Assembly (NCBI GenBank): GCA_023014485.1
Contig: JAJOZX010009461.1
Location: 62,001 to 126,000 of the forward strand
Direction of reading: 5' to 3'
DNA from: Bathynomus jamesi
Lineage: Eukaryota; Arthropoda; Malacostraca; Isopoda; Cirolanidae
DNA: 64,000 bases
Shown: positions 20,442 through 29,481 of the stretch, piece after piece
Numbering within the stretch: position 1 is the first letter of the stretch
Layout of the letters: each line of letters begins with the position of its first letter
Notes under the pieces: generated by a model
Databases searched by the model: none
Told to the model about the DNA's origin: nothing
The model's input: only the letters and a program-made list of their open reading frames with translations
Translations under genes and position numbers: made by a program

Positions 20442-20951
20442 CTGGGTTGGGGAATGAGGCTCGTATGTTAGTTTCATTTAAATTAATACACGTTTGTTAT
20501 TTTCCTGATTTTCATAATATATACAGAGGCGTGTGTGTGTGGTGTGTGTGTGTGTGTGCGTGTGTGTGTAGATTTGTGAATATGATAATAGAGCGAATTC
20601 TTTTAACTGCTTAGTGATTTGTTTTAATTCGGTGAAAGTCCATTTATATATATATATATATATATAAGGAATGACAAAATTAAATAGAAGCAGCTAATAT
20701 GGCTCTTTCTATATATATATATAAGGTAAGTTGAAAGATTTGTGTGTATTTCGTCTGAGCTAATTTTTTTGACGAATGTATGCTCGCGTCCTACCTCAAA
20801 AGATCTCGGGAAAACACGTGTGTTTCGCGTACGTTTATTGATTAATTTCTTAAAAGGAGAAAATTAATTTGTTTTAAATTAATATACGTTTAGTTTCATT
20901 TAAATTAATATACGTTTGGTATTTTTCCTGATTTTCATAATATATACAGAG

Positions 20952-21010
<59 letters not shown>

Positions 21011-21500
21011 TTAAGATTTGGAGTGAAGGGGGACGAGAGAGAGAGAGAGGAGAGTGAAGGGAGGCTTATCAGGGATTGGGGGGAAGGTCTCTCAACCAGC
21101 AGGTGTTCTTCGAAACCGACCCCGTTATAGCGGATTGTGTTTTGGCTAATTCCAATTGATTAATTTCTTTAAATTTCTTTTTTTTTCAATTTTCTTCGCA
21201 GGGGAATGAGGCTCTGTGTGTTTCATAAATTTTCATTTCGTTTGGAGTGAAGGGAGGCTTATCAGGGATTGGGGGGAAGGTCTCTCAACCAGCAGGTGTT
21301 CTTCGAAACAGACCCCGTTATAGCGGATTGTGTTTTGGCTAATTTCAATTGATTAATTTCTTTAAACTTCGTTTTTTTCAATTTTCTTCGCGGGGGATGA
21401 GGCTCGTGTGTTTCATAAATTTTCATTTCGTTTCGTGACTTAAATATTTATAATAAAAATTAAGTGTGTAAAAATTATTTATTTAATAAACAGAATTTAA
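19970..21500. repeat. Repeat-rich filler within PolB element copy 1
   Basis: (TA)n tracts lie at 20,192-20,214, 20,390-20,440 and 20,645-20,667, and (TG)n at 20,952-21,006. TGTATTTCGTCTGAGCTAAT occurs at about 20,237 and 20,746. A near-200-bp direct duplication (GGCTTATCAGGGATTGGGGG) lies at 21,050-21,240 and 21,244-21,435. No coding sequence found. The origin of this part of the element is unclear. Confidence 0.7.
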
Positions 21501-21559
21501 TTGGAATCATCTACCGTCATATATTGTGGTACACTATTTAAATGGATGATTAATATATG

Positions 21560-22339
21560 GTTTTTGATATCTGGAATACATGGCGCTATCTGGAATACAT
21601 GGTGCGATCTGGCAACTCAGCAACTGAATACATGGCGTGATCTGGCAACTCAGCAACTGCATACATGGTGCGATCTGGCAACTCAGCAACTAAATACATG
21701 GCGTGATCTGGCAACTCAGCACCTGCATACATGGTGCTATCTGGCAACTCAGCCAAAATAGAGGTTTATAAAAGACCGTGAGACGACTGACGGAGTCATT
21801 CAAGCTCGGCTCCCAGCCGAGCAAGGACCTCTGGTCCTTCTCTTTCTGGCCCTTTGGGAAAACCCCTTAGAGGCCTCTTAGGTTAGGTAAACGAAAATAA
21901 CTTGGGGGAGAACTCCGCCTCCAAGTTGCATGCCTTGCAATCAAAGACAACTACTCTCTCTCTTTCAGGTGTACCCCTCCCCCCTTGGCTCAGCCAATGG
22001 CTGATTCAGCCAACTGGCTGATTAGGAGCCTATAAAACAACGCCTACTCGGCTGAAGTCTTAATATGCACTTGGCTCCTGCCAGGTGAACACCTCTCCTC
22101 CTCCTTTCTCTCCTTTCTGGCCCTTTGGGGGGAATAGCTTGGGGGAGAACTCCACCTCCAAGTTGCATGCCCCTTGCAACCCCGGTTGGCAACAAAGGGC
22201 CCTTTGGGGTATTTTTTTTCTTTTTTTTCTTTTTTCTTTTTTTTTAAATTTTTTTTTTGCAACACCCCCACCCCCCTTTGCAACATTACGTAATCACTTG
22301 CAACATTCTTGCACTCTAACCTTTTGCGGCTATACTACT
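21560..22339. repeat. Right terminal inverted repeat and subterminal array of PolB element copy 1
   Basis: 21,960-22,339 mirrors the left terminus. The inner part has AGCCAATGGCT (21,992-22,002) and AGCCAACTGGCT (22,008-22,019) dyads and a 33-bp minisatellite (CTGGCAACTCAGCAACTGAA..., about five units, 21,610-21,755). The left end has the same GAGTTGCCAGAT words in inverse. Between them (21,800-21,950) a second, degraded copy of the GGCCCTTTGGG ... CAAGTTGCATGCC block indicates an old duplication of the terminus. Confidence 0.85.
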
Positions 22340-22345
22340 TAATAG
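22340..22345. other. Target-site duplication TAATAG, right
   Basis: Identical to 8,012-8,017. Confidence 0.85.
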
Positions 22346-22698
22346 GACTAGAAATAACGGGTGTAAGTTGACAAGTAGAAGGTTCGAGACAACAGTTGCC
22401 AAAAACTTTTTTACGCATAGAATAGTAAATAGCTGGAGTAGTTTGCCGGTAGAAGTAATTAGTAGCACGTCTATACACATGTTTAAAAATCGATTAGATG
22501 CATATGCTGATAGATTGGGTATAGTTTAAGGAAGTAAAATTAAGGCTTTGTGGTTCGGAACCCACGTAAAATTGTAGGTCCCCTTCGCCACCACGGAGGA
22601 CATGCACAATACACAGTTACGAACACAGTTAGGTAGACCAGCCATGAGTAGATCCTATGGTCTTTGTTGGTCTGAAACATTATAACATTATAACATAT

Positions 22699-22700
<2 letters not shown>
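22340..22700 (+). pseudogene. CR1 ORF2 C-terminus and 3' end
   Basis: The frame resumes after the PolB element as RTRNNGCKLTSRRFETT..., then FFTHRIVNSWSSLPVEVISS and FKNRLDAYADRL, the well-known C-terminal block of CR1-like RTs. A short 3' region follows, ending with CTGAAACATTATAACAT and a TA microsatellite (22,697-22,765). It completes the CR1 begun at 5,279. Confidence 0.8.
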
Positions 22701-22769
<69 letters not shown>

Positions 22770-22771
<2 letters not shown>

Positions 22772-25762
22772 GGCCGGGTCGAAAAATTAAATTTGTGAAT
22801 TTCCACATGCCTGTGTCCACGAAATTTGTAGATGCACTAAAAATGCTCAACAATGATTAAAAAAACTAAATTTATCAAGTTTTAGATGTTCCGCACGTCC
22901 TCTGAATATTGCAAGTAAAACGTAAAACATTACAAAAAACTTTAAGACTTTTAAAACTTTATTTAAATACATAAACTTTATTAATTATTTGGCAATTATG
23001 ATTTTTTATTAAGATTTTCTTGTATTTTTGTATTCTTGTTGCTATTATGTTCTTTCTTGGCTGTTTCGTCCAGAATATGTATAATTTATATATACAATTT
23101 TTCTTTTCAGAATTGATTATTTGAATAGTTAAATACGCGTTGTTACACTAGCAGAGTGACTTTCCCAATTTATCCGAAATGGCTGAGGCCGTAAAAGTGA
23201 AAGCAACTGTTGAAAAAATCATTAGTCCAGCTGTTTCCCTTTTTGGGAAAGCTGAGCTCAGTGGAAATCAACTTCCCCTATATGAAGACGTTTTAAAAGA
23301 CTATTTACAAACAAGATATATCTTACTTATAGCTAGTGAGGGGAAAAAAAGAGCCAAATGCTAATGATGTGGCAAGAATAGTTGCAGCAAAGGTAAAAGA
23401 GATCTGGAAAAGTTCATCAATTCCAACAATATCAGAACAGCAAATATTAGCCAGAGTAAAGGATTGTCATGAAAAATCTAAAAATATGATGAAGACTGGT
23501 AGAAAAAGGAAAGATTTTTAATCTAAACTGACCGTGTTCAAATCAAAAAATCAAAGGCTTTTTGATATTGCTGCCTGCAAATGCCATGATCTGTTTTCTT
23601 GCACTTGTGAAAAAGAGCTAAAAGTTCCTGCCATGGGAACGTTCTTTCCTAATTGACCAAAGAGGTGCACGAAAAATGGCAATAGTCAGTATTGATTTAC
23701 AGACAACGAAGAAACTGCAAATAAGATCTAAGTGGAAAGAACAAGAAAGAGCACGATTTTTTAAAAACATTGAAGATGGAGATATCAATAACCCATCCAC
23801 TTCCAGGGAAGAGCCAATGGACTGGGATAACTTTCATACAATTCCTGATTCTGACACATCAACAGATACAGATAGTGAGCGTGATGATGATGATCACATT
23901 GAGGAAGGTATAAAGAAATCAGGTGAAGCACATAAGCTCACTCGCAAATTGCGTTCATTAGTAAAAAAACTTGTGACCGATTCGGAATATCAGACAGAGC
24001 TGGTGCAGCCGTTGCCTCTGCTGTTCTGGAAGATTTTGGTCTCATTACCTCTGAAGATTATCACAATGTTGTGAATAAGAATAAGGTGAGACGGCAGAGA
24101 AAGAAGATCAGAGAGGAGTTGAGTAAATCAAGTGAAGAAAGTATAGAAACATTGTATTTTGATGGAAGAAAGGACTTAACTAAAGCAAATATCTGTAAGG
24201 ATGGGAGGTACTACAATACAACAATTACTGAGGAACATATCACGCTTATAGCTGAACCAGAATCAAAATATCTTGGGCACTTCACACCTGTGACTGGAAA
24301 TTCAACTAACATTTCTAAGGGAGTGGTAAAGTTTCTTAACAGTAACAATATTAAGGTAGACAATCTGAAGGTCATTGCATGTGATGGAACCAACGTAAAC
24401 ACTGGCATACATAATGGAATTACTAGGCAACTAGAGGTACACTACAATACTCCTTTTCATTGGTTCGTGTGTTTGCTGCATACCAATGAGCTACCTCTCC
24501 GCCATTTGTTTAATTATTTGGATGGTAAAACCAAAGGACCAAAAGCCCTTGCTGGAAATGTTGGCAAAAGTGCGAAAGTGCGTGCGAAAAGATGCCAGTT
24601 GTCAAGTTTGAAGCAATCAAATCAAGTAATATGCCTTCTATTCCGGGGGATCTCGATCTAAGCCAAGATCAAAAGTATCTCATGGAAATTTGTAATGCAG
24701 TCATAGAAGGCCAATGTTCCCAAAACCTTGAAAACCGCAACCCAGGTTCTTTGAACCATTCCAGATGGCTTACGACAGCCAACAGGATAGTTAGACTTTA
24801 TGTTGCGACCAAAAAGCCGTCAGAAAACTTGAAAACTCTGACCGAATTCATTGTTCGCGTTTATGCCCCAACGTGGTTTAATATAAAGCGAAATCCTTAC
24901 TATTACTAGGGACCAAGGCACCTCTGGTTTATGATATCTAGTTCAAGATACCTATCTGATGAGCTTAAGGCAGTCACTGATCCTGTTATTGAAAGAGGGG
25001 AATATTTTGCTCACCCAGAAACTTTATTGGTCTCGATGTTATTTGATGAAAGGCAAGTGATGAGAGAGTTAGCTTTCCGGCGCATTCTCTTAGCCAGGGA
25101 AAGTGTGTCCTCGACATTAGAGAATTTAGACGGCCTAAAATTAATTTCTTGGCAAGAGACTACACAGATTTAATTCGATTTGGAGACTACCCAAGACATG
25201 AACCACCTCTGACAAAAAGCTTGACAAACACCCAGTTAGAGCTTATCGTAAGGGGTGATGAAACTAACCCTCTATTGAAAAAGTACCTATGTCATTCACA
25301 AGCTGTGGAAAGACATGTCAAACTTGTAACAGAAGCATCAGCTTCTGTCTGTAGCCAGGAAAATAGAGATGGTTTTATAAAGGCAAGAATTGCATCAAGA
25401 TCAAACATGCCTACATTTGAGTCAAAATGCGAATACAAATGTCAATAAACTACATGTAAAAACTAATGGAAGGGAGGTTGGGCTGGGCTTGGTGTGGAAT
25501 TCGACCTACAGCCACCTCCTCGTGGTGAATTCTGGGTGGTTTGCCTTGTAAACTATCATGGCAAGTCAGCAAAGAGCTGTAGTTTACTATACGGAGTATC
25601 GGAAAAAAATCACCAAAACTTTAAGTGACTTCTGGAACCTCAAAATATTTATATAAAAGCTTGAAACTTTGTCATGATACTTCCTATGTAAGTACACAAA
25701 CTTTCGTAATACAGGGTAAATTAAACTTCCCAAAAAAATTTTTCAAGCAAAAACGACCCGGC

Positions 25763-25770
<8 letters not shown>
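22770..25770 (+). mobile_element. DNA transposon of unnamed family (TIR GGCCGGGTCG)
   Basis: The ends TAGGCCGGGTCG (22,771) and CGACCCGGCCTA (to 25,767) are inverted repeats inside flanking TA microsatellites, so the target duplication (perhaps TA) cannot be told from the flanks. About 3.0 kb between them encodes one broken protein on plus. A second element at 50,376-53,305 has similar size, GGCC-rich ends and a similar protein layout. Confidence 0.65.
23179..25448 (+). pseudogene. Transposon protein with ACDGTNVNTG motif, frameshifted
   Basis: The protein starts MAEAVKVKATVEKI at 23,179 and continues through several frames and stops (23,365; 23,522; 23,656; near 24,000; 24,590; 24,907; 25,140) to 25,448. 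N-terminal: an acidic/charged region with a CKCHDLFSCTC Cys cluster. Middle: YFDGRKD...HITLIAEPESKYLGHFTP, VIACDGTNVNTGIHNG and HWFVCLLHTNELPLRHLF. C-terminal: LNHSRWLTTANRIVRLYV, VYAPTWFNIK, MLFDERQVMRELAFRRIL and SQAVERHVKLVTEA. Spaced Asp (YFDGRKD, ACDGTN) and late Glu residues in an RNase-H-like order suggest a DDE/D transposase. I can give no family name. Length near 700 residues. Confidence 0.6.
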
Positions 25771-25807
<37 letters not shown>

Positions 25808-25812
<5 letters not shown>

Positions 25813-26408
25813 ACACACAGACCGTGCATCGAACAAGGAACTCTTCTGGGATAATTAAATCCACTATAGTCCGAATAAGTAATGGTAAATGACAAATACC
25901 ATAGTTTTTCTTTTTCATGATGCAAGCCCGACTCAGGGAACCATTCTGAGTTCATTCCCATCATGAAACGGACATGTTATGTGCCTTGAAAAGTGGACGC
26001 TCAATTCTGCCAGTTGAGGTTTAAGTTTTGGTTTTGGCTAAAAATATAATAGTTACCCCTTTTTCTTTGATTTATTCAATCCGACGTGAATGCACCGAGT
26101 CTTTTACTTATATTGAGGTCCTAAATGTAGTGGGGCTAGGCTGCTTTAAACCCTAGATCCATGTCCCAAAGCTGGATCCTGTCTGCTTTGCAGATAGCTG
26201 GTGAGGGAAGCTATATTTATGGGACCTCTTTGCGAGAGACCCGTTGCCCACGTCGGGCTTGCATCATGAAAAAGAAAAACTATGGTATTTGTCATTTACC
26301 ATTACTTATTCGGACTATAGTGGATTTAATTATCCCAGAAGAGTTCCTTGTTCCATGCACGGTCTGTGTGTATCATAAAAAACTCAGGGAACCATTCTGA
26401 GTTCATTC

Positions 26409-26415
<7 letters not shown>
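25808..26415. repeat. dispersed repeat family B, copy 2 (fold-back)
   Basis: The arms 25,810-25,940 and 26,255-26,372 are near-perfect inverted copies (for example GGAACAAGGAACTCTTCTGG versus CCAGAAGAGTTCCTTGTTCC). The loop of about 310 bp contains the family B interior. CATTCTGAGTTCATTCCC occurs at both 25,940 and the right edge. Long arms would form a stable hairpin. Confidence 0.75.
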
Positions 26416-26439
<24 letters not shown>

Positions 26440-28046
26440 CTACCGGTCAAAAGTTTAAGTACGCCTACTAATTTCTAATGTTTTGCTGCTTAGCTCATGA
26501 TATAAACTTCAAATGTAAACTTAACAGGTACTAGGTATGAGTTTGCTTACCTGGCTTTCATATTGTATGCTTCAGTGCATCTGCCCTATGCAGTGTGTTG
26601 TGACACAGAAGCTTCTTCAAAATAGCCTTCAAAATTTGTTAATTGACGTCAAGCATGTAACCTAAAATTAATGCCATTAGCTCTGCACAAACATCCGAAA
26701 ACAGGTTAAAAGTCTTTATTGGAGTAGTGTGTTTCTACAGGAGTATGTTAATACATGTGTTCAGTTATTAACATGCGCTACAGGTCTTTACATATAAGCT
26801 CTCTGCAGAGGAGCTAACTGTGTAGTTTAAGGTATGTTTTTCTGTTTCAAAAAGCAAAAGTGGGTGCCAAAGCTCAATGAACAACAGAAAAAAGACAGTC
26901 GATTGTAACTTTGAGAAATGAAGGCCAATCACTGAGGCAAATTACAAAACAATTACAAGTTTCTGTGAATGCGGTTGCTTGTGCCATTAAACGGTACGAA
27001 GAAACTGGTCAAAATAAGGACAGAAAAAGGTCAGGGCGACCAAGAACCACAACAGACTCAGAGGACAAGTATATCCGAGTCACCAGTCTGGCAACAGACG
27101 CCTCACAGCACCTGAAATCAAAGTCCAGCTGAACAACTCCAGTTTCAACATCAACTGTTCAGAGAAGACTAAGAGAGGCAGGATTAAAAGGACGAACTGC
27201 AGCAAAGAAACCAATGCTGAGACTCCAGAACAAAAAGAAAAGGCTAGCCTGGGCTAAAAAACACCAAAAATGGACTGTTGAGCAGTGGAAATTTGTCCTT
27301 TGGACTGACGAATCAAAGTACGAAGATTTGGATCCAAACGCAGAGTATTTGTGCGGCGCAAAGCGAGTGAAAGAATGACATAGCAGTGTGTTGTGCCAAG
27401 AGTGAAACACGGTGGAGAAAGTGTGATGGTCTGGGGATGTTTTGCAGGGGAGCAAGTTGGAGATCCCCACAAAGTCACTGGAATACTGAACCAACGTAGC
27501 TATCACAGCATTATACAGCGCCATGCCATCCCATTTGGACTGCGACTAGTTGACCAACATTTCATAATGTAGCAAGACAACGATCCTAAACATACTTCCA
27601 AGCTGTCAAAATTACTTGAAGCAGAAAGAACGGCAACGTCAGCTCAGTTATGGAATGGCAAGCACAGTCCCCGAATCTGAATCCCATCGAGCTAGTGTGA
27701 GATGAACTGGATCCACTAGTGAAAGCCAAGCAGACATCCAGTGCTCAGAAGCTCTGCGAACTCTTACAAGGGTGTTGGCAGCAGCTTTCACCAGACGATC
27801 TTCTTTCTCTTGTTGAGCGCATGCCTCGAATTTGTTCTGCTGTAAATGCTGCTGGAGGAGGCTATTTTGATGAATCTAAAATTTAGACTTTGCTTTTGGT
27901 AAATTGTCCTGATTTCTTGTTATTTAAGTTCCCATGTTTGTACTTATGAATTTGTGTCTTGATAACTTAGTTAATAAATATAAAATTTTAAACGAAATTT
28001 GAAATTTATGAATATTTCAGGGTGTACTTAAACTTTTGACCGGTAA
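26440..28046 (+). mobile_element. Tc1-like transposon, degenerate
   Basis: Left end TACCGGTCAAAAGTTTAAGT and right end ACTTAAACTTTTGACCGGTA are inverted repeats of about 25 bp, lying in TA-rich DNA as expected for TA targeting. The 1.6-kb length is normal for Tc1. The transposase is full length but riddled with stops. Confidence 0.85.
26850..27885 (+). pseudogene. Tc1-like transposase (DD34E type), multiple stops
   Basis: N-terminal paired-like helix-turn-helix: LRNEGQSLRQITKQLQVSVNAV, then the GRPRTTT hinge. The second HTH block is STSTVQRRLREAGLKGRTAAKKP. The catalytic core has WKFVLWTDESKYE (first Asp), QQDNDPKHTSK (second Asp), and LNPIELVWDELD-like remnants where Tc1 enzymes have the final Glu block. 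Stops at 27,130 and several between 27,375 and 27,890 make it inactive. The spacing between second Asp and Glu cannot be counted because of frameshifts. Confidence 0.8.
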
Positions 28047-28083
28047 TGTATATATACACACACATATATATATATATATATAA

Positions 28084-28124
<41 letters not shown>

Positions 28125-28149
28125 ATGCAACCCACAAGGAAAAAGAAAA

Positions 28150-28196
28150 ACGATTCCAAGGCCTTTCGTGTATTCAGAGCTACACCTCGTCAGGGT
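28150..28196 (-). ncRNA. Hammerhead-ribozyme-like motif (left arm)
   Basis: Reverse-strand counterpart of the right arm: CTGACGA, a stem II GTGTA/TACAC that pairs without a bulge, GAAA and AGGCCT. This arm is closer to the consensus than the right one. The 5' strand of stem I is again missing at the microsatellite edge. Confidence 0.5.
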
Positions 28197-28211
28197 GTAT
28201 ATATATATATA

Positions 28212-28248
<37 letters not shown>

Positions 28249-28275
28249 ACATATATATATATATACACATATGTA

Positions 28276-28322
28276 TAACCTGACGAGTTGTAGCTCTGAA
28301 TACACGAAAGGCCTTGGAATCG
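28276..28322 (+). ncRNA. Hammerhead-ribozyme-like motif (right arm)
   Basis: CTGACGA (28,280-28,286) fits the CUGANGA box. GTTGTA and TACAC then form stem II with one bulge around a GCTCTGAA loop, followed by GAAA (28,306-28,309) and the palindrome AGGCCT as a minimal stem III, then T and GGAATC. The stem I 5' strand is not matched (microsatellite DNA lies there), so the motif is probably 5'-truncated. Confidence 0.5.
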
Positions 28323-28411
28323 TTTTTCTTTTTCCTTGTGGGTTTGAATCATTCATTCATTTCACGTGTTTAATTGTGAAATTCATCCCGTATATATATA
28401 TATATATATAT

Positions 28412-28449
<38 letters not shown>

Positions 28450-28528
28450 GAGGGTAATTCAATAAGTATCCGCACTTTTTATTTTCACAATTTTATTTTC
28501 ACATCTGACAGATTATAAACACCACTTC

Positions 28529-28834
28529 TCAACAGTCTCCCTGTTTCTCAATACACTTAGTCCATCGGTCTACAAGCTTCCTAATGCCATCACAAAAGAA
28601 TGTTTTTGGCTGTGTGCGTAGCCAGTCATGCACTGCCTCCTTCAGGTCATCATCGCCTTGGAATCGCTGACCTTTCAAAGAGTCTTTTAGTGGTCGAAAC
28701 AGGTAAAAATCCGAAGGTGCCAGGTCTGGACTGTAGGCTGGATGGTCGAGAACTTCAAAATTTAAGTTCTTGAAGGCATTTTCTAGTCTGTGCAGCGGTA
28801 TGAGGGCGCGCATTGTCGTGTAACAGAACAACAC
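28529..28834 (-). pseudogene. Mariner transposase C-terminus, left arm
   Basis: Minus frame with HPAYSPDLAPSDFYLF, the third catalytic Asp block of mariner (SPDLAPSD), then a C-terminal tail KTFFCDGIRKLVDRW. The preceding LLHDNARPHTA block, holding the second Asp, is present in another frame, separated by a frameshift at AAATTTTG. The N-terminal half is absent. Confidence 0.8.
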
Positions 28835-29054
28835 TTTCCGACAATCTCCCTCTCCGTTTTGTGCGAATTGCTTGCTTTAACTCATTCCGAAGCATGTCAG
28901 AATACGATGCACTTGTTACTGTAGTTCCACGGTATCCTTGAACATTATCTGGAGCGTGGAACTACAGTAACAAGTGCATCGTATTCTGACATGCTTCGGA
29001 ATGAATTAAAGCAAGCAATTTGCACAAAACGGAGAGGGAGATTGTCGGAAGGTA

Positions 29055-29414
29055 TTGTTCTGTTACACGACAATGCGCGCCCTCATACCGCTGCACAGAC
29101 TAGAAAATGCCTTCAAGAACTTAAATTTTGAAGTTCTCGACCATCCAGCCTACAGTCCAGACCTGGCACCTTCGGGTTTTTACCTGTTTGGACAACTAAA
29201 AGACGCTTTGAGAGGTCAGCGATTCCAAGGCGATGATGACCTGAAGGAGGCGATGCATAACTGGCTACGCACACAGCCAAAAACATTTTTTTGTGATGGC
29301 ATTAGGAAGCTTGTAGATCGCTGTACTAAGTGTATTGAGAAACAGGGAGACTATGTTGAGAAGTGGTGTGTATATTACATGTATAATCTATCAGATGTGA
29401 AAATAAAATTGTGA
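29055..29414 (+). pseudogene. Mariner transposase C-terminus, right arm
   Basis: Inverted copy of the left-arm gene. It shares the same frameshift after LLHDNARPHTA, and here the catalytic Asp of SPDLAPSD is Gly (SPDLAPSGFYLFG). The shared frameshift shows that the palindrome formed after the gene had already decayed. Confidence 0.8.
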
Positions 29415-29449
29415 AAATAAAAAGTTCGGATACTTATTGAATTATCCTC

Positions 29450-29480
<31 letters not shown>

Positions 29481-29481
<1 letters not shown>

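Larger units (their letters stand above)
8018..22339 (-). mobile_element. Maverick/Polinton-type PolB transposon, copy 1 (14.3 kb)
   Basis: The termini are AGTAGTTTAGCCGCAAAAGG on the left and, inverted, AGTAGTATAGCCGCAAAAGG on the right. About 370 bp of terminal inverted repeat follow with small differences. TAATAG is duplicated exactly on both sides (8,012-8,017; 22,340-22,345), and removing one copy restores the CR1 frame. A 6-bp duplication, long inverted repeats starting with AG, and a protein-primed PolB are hallmarks of Maverick/Polinton elements. Element genes occupy 9.3-16.2 kb on minus. The 16.2-21.5 kb part is filled with later TE insertions. No integrase, ATPase, protease or capsid frame is visible. 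Confidence 0.85.
28047..28448. repeat. Microsatellites flanking a PLE-type fold-back terminus
   Basis: TA and TG tracts at 28,047-28,121, 28,198-28,267 and 28,390-28,448 surround two inverted arms, 28,124-28,196 and 28,276-28,350, which share CAAGGCCTTTCGTGTATTCA and its reverse. The arms carry hammerhead-like motifs (see separate entries) and a TTTTTCTTTTTCCTTGTGGG tail that resembles the PLE terminus tail at 49,160-49,195. No RT is attached. Confidence 0.6.
28449..29450. mobile_element. Palindromic mariner-derived element
   Basis: It begins CGAGGGTAATTCAATAAGTA and ends with the inverse TACTTATTGAATTATCCTCG. Arms of about 480 and 495 bp (28,449-28,930 and 28,956-29,450) are inverted copies around a 25-bp centre. 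Each arm includes the same C-terminal mariner transposase remnant, so a deleted mariner was duplicated head to head. The right TA is replaced by TG, so the target duplication is imperfect. Confidence 0.85.
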
